NCBI RefSeq assembly: GCF_902459665.1
Contig: NZ_CABPSL010000008.1
Location: 1-64,000, forward strand
DNA: 64,000 nucleotides
Direction: 5' to 3'
DNA from: Pandoraea cepalis
GTDB lineage: Bacteria; Pseudomonadota; Gammaproteobacteria; Burkholderiales; Burkholderiaceae
Positions 58,368 to 64,000 of this stretch are shown here, one piece after another. The position numbers and the translations under genes were made by a program. Within the stretch, counting starts at the first letter, position 1. Every line of letters begins with the position of its first letter. A model generated the notes under the pieces. That model was not told the origin of the DNA and ran no database searches. It saw only the letters and a program-made list of their open reading frames with translations.

Positions 58368-58555
58368 TGCATGTCTCCTGAAACAGCCTGTGAAGCGCGC
58401 CGGCAACATGCCGGCGGCGCAAAAGGTGTTGCGGCGGCCGGGGCCCTTCTATGGTGTGGCCCCGTGCCGTCTGAAGGACAGATCAAGCGTTCACTGCAGG
58501 GGCGCCCCAGACGGTGGCGGCCCCCCCATCTCCCAGTCCCTGCGACGACGACGCC

Positions 58556-59776
58556 TCAGGCGGCCACCTTGAGCGACGGCGTGTCCCGCGCTTGCGCCAG
58601 GTAGTCCATTGCGGCAACCACGCCTGACCCGGCGAGTTTCACGCCGGACATCCGCAGCCCCATTTCGCACCCCGAAAGCGTTGCCATCAGCGTGAGGTCG
58701 TTGCAGTCGCCCAGATGCCCGATGCGGAACATCGTGCCGCGAATCTTGCCCAGCGCCTGCCCCAGCGACATGTCGAAACGTTCGTAGATGCGCTTGCGCA
58801 CGTCGTCGGCGTCCACGCCTTGCGGCATGACCACGCCGGTGAGCACCGGGCTGTAGACCGACGGGTCCTGACACTGAATCTCCAGCCCCCACGCGCGCAC
58901 CGCGCGGCGCGTGGCTTCGGCCAGGCGTTGGTGGCGCGCGAACACGTTGTCCAGCCCTTCCTCGAAGATCATGTCGAGCGCTTCGGACAGGCCATACAGC
59001 AGGTTCGTGTTCGGCGTGTACGGCCAGTAGCCGTTCTTGTTCGCTTCGATGATGTCTTGCCAGCCCCAGAACGCGCGCGGCAGTTTTGCGTGGCGACCGG
59101 CGTCGAGCGCCTTGGTCGAGACCGCGTTGAAGCTGATACCCGGCGGCAGCATCAGTCCCTTTTGCGAGCCCGAGACGGTGACGTCCACGCCCCATTCGTC
59201 ATGACGGTAATCGGCCGAGCCCAGGCCCGAAATCGTGTCGACGAGCAACAGCGCGGGATGTCCGGCCGCGTCGATGGCACGGCGCACGGCCGCGATGTCA
59301 GACGTGACGCCCGTCGAGGTTTCGTTATGCACCACGCACACGGCCTTGAGCGCGTGCCCGGTGTCGGCGCGCAGACGCGCTTCGATCATGTCGGGCTGCA
59401 CCCCGCGGCGCCAGCCGTCGGTCCCCGGCAGGCCGATGAACTCGGGCTTCAGGCCGAGACTCTCGGCCATCTTCTTCCACAACGTGGAGAAATGCCCCGT
59501 CTCGAACATCAGCACAGAATCCCCCGGCGAGAGCGTGTTCGACAGCGCCGCCTCCCACGCACCGGTGCCCGATGCCGGGTAGATCACCACCGGCTGCTCG
59601 GTCTTGAAAATCTTCTTGATGTCGGCGAGCACCTTGCGGCCGAGCGCGCCGAATTCCGGGCCGCGATGATCGATCGTCGGGTAACTCATGGCGCGCAGAA
59701 TGCGATCGGGCACCGGGCTGGGGCCTGGAATTTGCAGGAAATGGCGGCCCGAGGGATGAAAATCAAGCTTCAGCAT
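58556..59776 (-). CDS. Class V aminotransferase, serine/aspartate-glyoxylate type
   Basis: 406 aa. PLP Lys206 in 'TVSGSQKGLMLPPG', glyoxylate-aminotransferase motifs 'FLQIPGPSPVPDRI', 'YPTIDHRGPEF' and 'VVHNETSTGVTSDI'. It makes glycine from glyoxylate with serine, alanine or aspartate as donor. The closest functional models are SgaA and BhcA of the beta-hydroxyaspartate cycle; sequence motifs alone do not tell which donor. AGGAG precedes the ATG at 59776. First gene of the operon, with the GntR palindrome in its leader. Confidence 0.92.
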   Translation of the reverse strand: MLKLDFHPSGRHFLQIPGPSPVPDRILRAMSYPTIDHRGPEFGALGRKVLADIKKIFKTEQPVVIYPASGTGAWEAALSNTLSPGDSVLMFETGHFSTLWKKMAESLGLKPEFIGLPGTDGWRRGVQPDMIEARLRADTGHALKAVCVVHNETSTGVTSDIAAVRRAIDAAGHPALLLVDTISGLGSADYRHDEWGVDVTVSGSQKGLMLPPGISFNAVSTKALDAGRHAKLPRAFWGWQDIIEANKNGYWPYTPNTNLLYGLSEALDMIFEEGLDNVFARHQRLAEATRRAVRAWGLEIQCQDPSVYSPVLTGVVMPQGVDADDVRKRIYERFDMSLGQALGKIRGTMFRIGHLGDCNDLTLMATLSGCEMGLRMSGVKLAGSGVVAAMDYLAQARDTPSLKVAA

Positions 59777-59810
59777 GAACGTCTTTCTCCTCTTGAAAAT
59801 TCTCTTTTGA

Positions 59811-59826
59811 ATTTTGCATGCAAAAT
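59811..59826. promoter_or_regulatory. GntR operator, aminotransferase side
   Basis: ATTTTGCATGCAAAAT is a perfect 16-bp palindrome directly downstream of the candidate -10 box of the aminotransferase promoter, where a bound repressor would block initiation. Confidence 0.8.
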
Positions 59827-59854
59827 ACTTTAGCAGAGCACGCCACTTTCGCAA
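59827..59854 (-). promoter_or_regulatory. Candidate promoter of the aminotransferase operon
   Basis: On the minus strand TTGCGA (59854-59849), a 16-bp spacer and TAAAGT (59832-59827). Each hexamer matches four of six consensus bases. The palindromic operator abuts the -10. Confidence 0.5.
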
Positions 59855-59945
59855 GAGGCAGGAAGCCGTTTTAATACAGTCGTTTACCCTAGAGACACGA
59901 GCGCGTCGCGCCATACGTTACAATCACGACCATAGAGATTTACGG

Positions 59946-59961
59946 ATTTTGAATGCAAAGC
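59946..59961. promoter_or_regulatory. GntR operator, gntR side
   Basis: ATTTTGAATGCAAAGC matches the 59811-59826 palindrome at 13 of 16 positions and covers the GntR start codon at 59953, suggesting autorepression. Confidence 0.65.
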
Positions 59962-60669
59962 ATGGAAAACACGTCGACGATTGCCGCCCCAGACATTCCC
60001 CGAGTGGAGCGCCTGCGCTTGCACGACACGGTCGTCGAGCACCTGCGCAAGCTCATCATCGAGGGCGTGCTATCGCCGGGCGTGAAACTCAATGAACGGG
60101 AGTTGTGCGAGACGCTGGGCATCTCGCGCACGCCGCTGCGCGAGGCCTTCAAAGTGCTGGCCGCCGAGGGACTGATCGAGATTGCGCCGAATCGCGGGGC
60201 AAGTGTTGCCCGCATGACGGAGAAGGAAATCCGGGAGATGTTCGAGCTGATGAGCGCGCTCGAAGCGTTTTCAGGCGAGTTGGCCGCCGAACGGATGACG
60301 CCGGTCGAGCTGGCCGAAATCAAGGCGCTGCACTATGCGATGCTCGCGTGTCGCGCGCAGCAGGATTTGCCGGGCTATTACGCACGCAATCAGGCGATTC
60401 ACGATCGCATCAATGAAGCCGCGCGCAACGGGGCGTTGCGCCAGACCTATGTCGCGATCAACCGCCGGTTGATGGCGCTGCGTTTTCGCTCGAACTTCCA
60501 CGCGGACAAATGGGATCGCGCCATTGCCGAGCACGAGCAGATGATCGACGCGCTGGAAAAGCACGACGGCAAACGCCTCGGCGACATCCTGCGCAAGCAT
60601 TTGCTCGCCAAACGCGACGCCGTATTGCAAATCCATGCCGAACCGGCGCAAGGCGCGCCGAGCAACTGA
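59953..60669 (+). CDS. GntR-family (FadR/FCD) regulator
   Basis: 238 aa. Winged HTH 'NERELCETLGISRTPLREAFKVLAAEGLIE' and an FCD effector domain with the metal-site-like His in 'ARNQAIHDRINEAA' and 'EHEQMIDAL'. FCD regulators sense organic acids. Divergent from the aminotransferase operon with 176 bp between starts and shared palindromes. An alternative start is the ATG at 59962. Likely repressor of the cluster and of itself. Confidence 0.92.
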   Translation: MQSMENTSTIAAPDIPRVERLRLHDTVVEHLRKLIIEGVLSPGVKLNERELCETLGISRTPLREAFKVLAAEGLIEIAPNRGASVARMTEKEIREMFELMSALEAFSGELAAERMTPVELAEIKALHYAMLACRAQQDLPGYYARNQAIHDRINEAARNGALRQTYVAINRRLMALRFRSNFHADKWDRAIAEHEQMIDALEKHDGKRLGDILRKHLLAKRDAVLQIHAEPAQGAPSN

Positions 60670-60723
60670 ATTCGAGCGGCCGTCTGACACGCATTGACAG
60701 CGCTCAGACGCTGCCGATCACGA

Positions 60724-61365
60724 TCACAGTCGGCGCTCGGCCGCTTCGCGTGCGCGACGTGCCAGCACGGCCGGTGACTCGAGCACCTCGCCAGCCAGAC
60801 GCGCGACGAGCGCCGCGACATGACGACCGTATTGCTTGCCGGCGATCACGTCCACCGGGTCGAGCGCGTAGGCGGCATCGACATCCCCTCCGGGTGCCGT
60901 GACGGCCGGAAAACTGGCGAGCGGTTGCAGGGATGCGCTCGCGCGCGGCGCAATCTCGCCGTCGTCGGCATCGGCCCACAACATGCCCTGCTGCGCGGCG
61001 AGCGCCGCGAAGTAGTCCAGCGTGCCGCGTTTGTCGTCGCCGGGACGATAGCTGAACGAAAACCCGCCAGCCACTTTATTGCGCCAGCCGAGCAGGCGCC
61101 ACATGCCGGTCGTCGCATCGGCAAACGCCTTGAACGGCGCGGCGATGCCGCCCTTGAAAGCCGGGGCGCCGAAAATAATGGCGTCCGCCGAAGCCAGACG
61201 CATGAGCATGGCCTCGTCGTGCCACTGCCCGTCGATGAATTGATGCGGCTCGATGCTCAGCAATTGCGCATGCGCACCGGCGTCGTTGACCCCTTGGGCG
61301 ACGGAATGCGCAATCATGGCGGTCGCGCCGCCTTGCGAGTAATAGACGATTGCGATATTGGACAT
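60724..61365 (-). CDS. WrbA-like flavodoxin-fold NAD(P)H:quinone oxidoreductase
   Basis: 213 aa. FMN-binding 'IVYYSQGGATAMIAHSVAQG' and 'ADAIIFGAPAFKGGIAAPFK', as in WrbA; somewhat longer than E. coli WrbA. The start at 61365 was chosen because upstream codons are unlike the family. Role: two-electron quinone reduction or other FMN redox. Its neighbours do not specify it. Confidence 0.87.
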   Translation of the reverse strand: MSNIAIVYYSQGGATAMIAHSVAQGVNDAGAHAQLLSIEPHQFIDGQWHDEAMLMRLASADAIIFGAPAFKGGIAAPFKAFADATTGMWRLLGWRNKVAGGFSFSYRPGDDKRGTLDYFAALAAQQGMLWADADDGEIAPRASASLQPLASFPAVTAPGGDVDAAYALDPVDVIAGKQYGRHVAALVARLAGEVLESPAVLARRAREAAERRL

Positions 61366-61902
61366 GGCGTAGTGCTTCCCGAATGGATGTCCGCCCCATG
61401 GCACCGCCCGGATCGCGCTTCCCCGCGCTTCCGCTGGCTTGTCTGGACATCGGTCAAGGCCAAATGATGCCAGTGAAAACCCTAGGGGAATAGCCGGCAG
61501 AATCGAACATGACTGTTCCGCCAACGATAACAATCGAACGGCGACGCCACGCTGTCGGCCAGTCATCACGCACCTGACAGGAAGATGGCACGCCGCTGAC
61601 GGCAGGTCGGGCCGTGCTCCCTTCCAGATCGAGGCGATCCGGTAACCCTGCGCCCTGGACGGGCTCGCCACGCCACAAATCAACGAGATCCCTGCGCAAA
61701 CTCGCGCCTTTTTTGCCGCCGAATTTGGGATAAGTCCGAAGGAAAAACGAGCCTCTTTGTCCGGTGACGTCGGAAGTTGGTCTCAAATTACTTCGAAATC
61801 AATCCAGGATCACTCCGGAATCGATCGCCAATGGGATTCCCAACCGATCCGACAGCAACGCGGCAGGACGCAGGACGGTTAGCACCGTACCGGCGCAATG
61901 TC
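61366..61902. other. Intergenic region without recognised features
   Basis: 537 bp between the flavoprotein start and the IclR stop. Several short frames (about 60-150 codons) cross it on both strands but none has a ribosome site with family features. It must hold the flavoprotein promoter. Confidence 0.4.
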
Positions 61903-62724
61903 TCAGCGTCGCGCCGACGCTCCAAGCCGTACCGACAACTGATCGGCCAGTTCGCGAATCTGGCGCCCGAGGCGCCGGCCCGTTGCCAAGTCGATGTCGT
62001 TCGTGACGAAACTGACCGCGAGCCCCGCGACGGCGCGCTCACCGCTCGCATCGAATACCGGTGCGCCGAAGCAGATCATGCCTTCGCGCATCTGCCCGTT
62101 GTCGATCGAGTAGCCATCGCGACGCGCCTGCGCCATCTCTTCGGCCAACGCCGCATACGTCGCCACACTGGCACGCGTGAGCGGCGCGGGCCAGGCACCG
62201 GCGAGCAGATCGGCGGCCTCATCCGCCGGCAGCGTTGAGAGCATGGCCTTGCCGGTCGCCGTGTAGGGCGCGGGCAACCGCATGCCGATGCGGAAGGTCA
62301 CGCCGAGCGGCCGATTGCCGTTGTGACAGGCGAGATAGATCACGTCGGTGCCATCGAGCACAGACAGCGTGACGGTCTCCTGCTCGAAGGCGGACGACGC
62401 CTCCCAGACCGCGCGGAATTCTTCGGTGACGTGGGTCTGCGACAGGAACGCATTCGCCCATCCCATCACGTACGAGCCCATCGTCATGCCGCCATTGGCG
62501 TGGCGCTTCACGAGCCGCAACTTGACCAGCGTGTCGCACAGGCCGTGCAGTGTGCTCTTGGGCACGCCCGTCTCCCTCGCTAGATCGGCCAGCGCGATCG
62601 GCTCGGCCGCCGCCGCAATCACATCGAGGATGCGTACGGCGCGCACCACAGCGGGCGCGGTGGTCTTGAGCGGTTCGCCGTCGCGGGCATCGTTGGCGGG
62701 GATATCAAGTTTGCGCTTGGGCAT
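61903..62724 (-). CDS. IclR-family regulator
   Basis: 273 aa. HTH 'IALADLARETGVPKSTLHGLCDTLVKL' and an IclR effector domain with 'LPAPYTATGKAMLSTLP' and 'GYSIDNGQMREGMICFGAPVFD'. Divergent from the aldehyde dehydrogenase gene; a repeated element lies at 62852-62889 in the 245-bp shared region. Likely controls that gene. Confidence 0.92.
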   Translation of the reverse strand: MPKRKLDIPANDARDGEPLKTTAPAVVRAVRILDVIAAAAEPIALADLARETGVPKSTLHGLCDTLVKLRLVKRHANGGMTMGSYVMGWANAFLSQTHVTEEFRAVWEASSAFEQETVTLSVLDGTDVIYLACHNGNRPLGVTFRIGMRLPAPYTATGKAMLSTLPADEAADLLAGAWPAPLTRASVATYAALAEEMAQARRDGYSIDNGQMREGMICFGAPVFDASGERAVAGLAVSFVTNDIDLATGRRLGRQIRELADQLSVRLGASARR

Positions 62725-62851
62725 GAATCGGAAATCGGCTTCAGAAGGGTCGAAATGGATCGGGGCGGGCTACGCCGCCCGTAGGGTACGGGCAAGTGAT
62801 GGGAATGCCGCCTTCGGAAAACCCTGAGTTGCACGGAAAACGTTCGCTACG

Positions 62852-62889
62852 TAGAATGAGGTTCAATACATAGAATATCGTTCAATAGA
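62852..62889. promoter_or_regulatory. 19-bp tandem repeats, candidate IclR operator
   Basis: TAGAATGAGGTTCAATACA (62852-62870) and TAGAATATCGTTCAATAGA (62871-62889) match at 15 of 19 positions. A weaker third unit begins at 62833 with the same period. Near-palindrome TTCAAT-AG-ATGGAA follows at 62881-62894. Confidence 0.65.
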
Positions 62890-62969
62890 TGGAACGGCAA
62901 GCGGCAATTCGAGAGACTGCCGTGCGTCGTTTCCCCAACCGGAACTGCCGGCGAGCCCGGCCAACTGCC

Positions 62970-64000
62970 ATGCAACTTAAAGACACCTCCCTCTTCAAGA
63001 CACTCGCCTGGGTCGATGGCCAATGGATTGCGTCCGACAGCGGCAAGACGCTCGACGTACTGGACCCGGCCACCGGTGAAGTCCTGGCCAAGGTGCCGGA
63101 ACTCGGCGCGGCGGAGACGACGCGGGCCGTCGCGGCCGCGGAAGCTGCGCAAAAGCCGTGGGCCGCGCGCACTGGCAAGGAACGTGCGGCGGTCTTGCGC
63201 CGCTGGTTCGATCTGATGGTCGCCAACACGGACGACCTGGCGTATCTGATGACGCGCGAGCAGGGCAAGCCGCTGGCGGAGGCGCGTGGCGAGATCGCCT
63301 ATGCGGCGAGTTTCATCGAGTGGTTTGCGGAAGAAGCCAAGCGTGTGGATGGCGACGTGCTCGCCACGCCCGCCTCGGACAAGCGTCTGGTCACGCTCAA
63401 GCAACCGGTCGGCGTGTGCGCGGCGATCACGCCGTGGAATTTCCCGGCAGCGATGATTACGCGGAAGGTGGCCCCGGCGTTGGCCGCGGGCTGCGCGATT
63501 GTGGTGAAGCCGTCGGAACTGACGCCGCTCTCCGCTTTTGCCCTGGCCGAGCTCGCGCACCGCGCCGGCATTCCGGGCGGTGTGTTCCAAGTGGTAACGG
63601 GCGACGCACGCGCGGTGGGGGGTGTGTTGACGTCGCATCCGGGGGTGCGCAAGTTGTCGTTCACGGGGTCCACGGCGGTGGGCCGACTGCTGATGGCGCA
63701 GTGTGCGCCGACGGTCAAGCGCATGTCGCTGGAGCTGGGGGGCAATGCGCCGTTCATCGTGTTCGACGATGCCGACCTCGACGCCGCCGTTGACGGCGCG
63801 ATCGCGGCGAAGTACCGCAATGGCGGGCAGACCTGTGTATGTGCAAATCGCTTCTATATTCAGGACGGCATTTACGACGCCTTCGCCGAAAAATTCGCCA
63901 AGCGCGTGGCGGGCATGAAGGTGGGCAACGGCCTGGAAGACGGCGTGGTGGTCGGCCCGCTGATCGAGGGCAAGGCGGTCGAGAAGGTCGTGGCGCTGGT
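62970..64000 (+). CDS. gabD: Succinate-semialdehyde dehydrogenase-type ALDH, truncated by window end
   Basis: At least 343 aa, open at the window end. 'TPWNFPAAMITRKVAPALAAG', 'VVKPSELTP', 'FTGSTAVGRLL', Glu in 'MSLELGGNAP' and Cys in 'NGGQTCVCANRFYI' are complete up to the cut. The CxC pattern at the active site is typical of GabD. It oxidises succinate semialdehyde or a similar aldehyde with NAD(P). Divergent from IclR, which likely controls it. Confidence 0.9.
   Translation, partial: MQLKDTSLFKTLAWVDGQWIASDSGKTLDVLDPATGEVLAKVPELGAAETTRAVAAAEAAQKPWAARTGKERAAVLRRWFDLMVANTDDLAYLMTREQGKPLAEARGEIAYAASFIEWFAEEAKRVDGDVLATPASDKRLVTLKQPVGVCAAITPWNFPAAMITRKVAPALAAGCAIVVKPSELTPLSAFALAELAHRAGIPGGVFQVVTGDARAVGGVLTSHPGVRKLSFTGSTAVGRLLMAQCAPTVKRMSLELGGNAPFIVFDDADLDAAVDGAIAAKYRNGGQTCVCANRFYIQDGIYDAFAEKFAKRVAGMKVGNGLEDGVVVGPLIEGKAVEKVVAL

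Noticed and set aside
61454-61786. 110-codon minus-strand frame in the iclR-wrbA gap
   Set aside because: No ribosome site, no family features, and competing frames of similar length on the other strand.

Overview
The window is a GC-rich, densely coded bacterial chromosome segment. The protein set points to a betaproteobacterium of the Burkholderiales, most like Pandoraea, Burkholderia or a relative: glyA-nrdR, an aerobic benzoyl-CoA (box) cluster with a BoxR regulator, a cyoABCD quinol oxidase, many LysR/TetR/Lrp/GntR/IclR regulators, and tRNA-Glu(TTC) followed by tRNA-Ala(GGC). The genus is an inference. I saw no rRNA, CRISPR array, transposase, integrase or phage gene. It reads as core plus catabolic chromosome rather than a mobile island. 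Many start codons were moved inward from the longest reading frame to an ATG with a Shine-Dalgarno (SD) sequence.

Region 1 (1-6.2 kb) has a secreted passenger-like protein whose downstream gene starts at the window edge behind an SD-masking hairpin, then nrdR and glyA, a protein of unknown function with kinase-like motifs, and a DJ-1/PfpI protein. Region 2 (6.4-16.8 kb) is a complete aerobic benzoate/benzoyl-CoA module: boxCBA preceded by boxR on one strand; a DUF4863 protein, boxD, benzoate-CoA ligase and an alpha/beta hydrolase on the other. Together they activate benzoate to benzoyl-CoA, epoxidise it, open the ring and oxidise the semialdehyde. A promoter with a TGCA-N6-TGCA element across its -10 box lies between boxR and boxC.

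Region 3 (16.8-27.3 kb) holds selD, a Tat-exported transglutaminase-like/TlpA pair, a LysR-controlled split chromate transporter, an orphan 446-aa protein, a DUF3047 protein and an FtsI-type transpeptidase. It ends in a non-coding stretch carrying two 70-nt hairpin elements of identical geometry plus a 94-nt tandem duplication. Region 4 (27.3-37.7 kb) has cyoABCD, LysE and its Lrp-type neighbour, a PAS-PAS-GGDEF protein, YnfA, SlyX, a DUF1439 lipoprotein-like protein, an Ohr/OsmC peroxidase and a NemR-like TetR. Region 5 (37.8-52.6 kb) has a Fur-boxed TonB receptor, Lrp/EamA, SDR/LysR, TetR/SnoaL/VOC, an ABC-2 exporter pair, a GST, a second DJ-1 protein, several small conserved proteins and two tRNAs.

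Region 6 (52.7-64 kb) is the most suggestive. One strand carries, in transcription order, a serine/aspartate-glyoxylate-type aminotransferase, an MFS carboxylate transporter, a 1020-aa FAD/Fe-S 2-hydroxyacid dehydrogenase and a D-threonine/hydroxyaspartate aldolase-type enzyme. A divergent GntR gene has near-identical palindromes at both promoters. The set looks like a 2-hydroxyacid/glyoxylate/beta-hydroxyamino-acid pathway related to, but not the same as, the beta-hydroxyaspartate cycle. A WrbA-like flavoprotein, an IclR regulator and a truncated succinate-semialdehyde dehydrogenase gene close the window.
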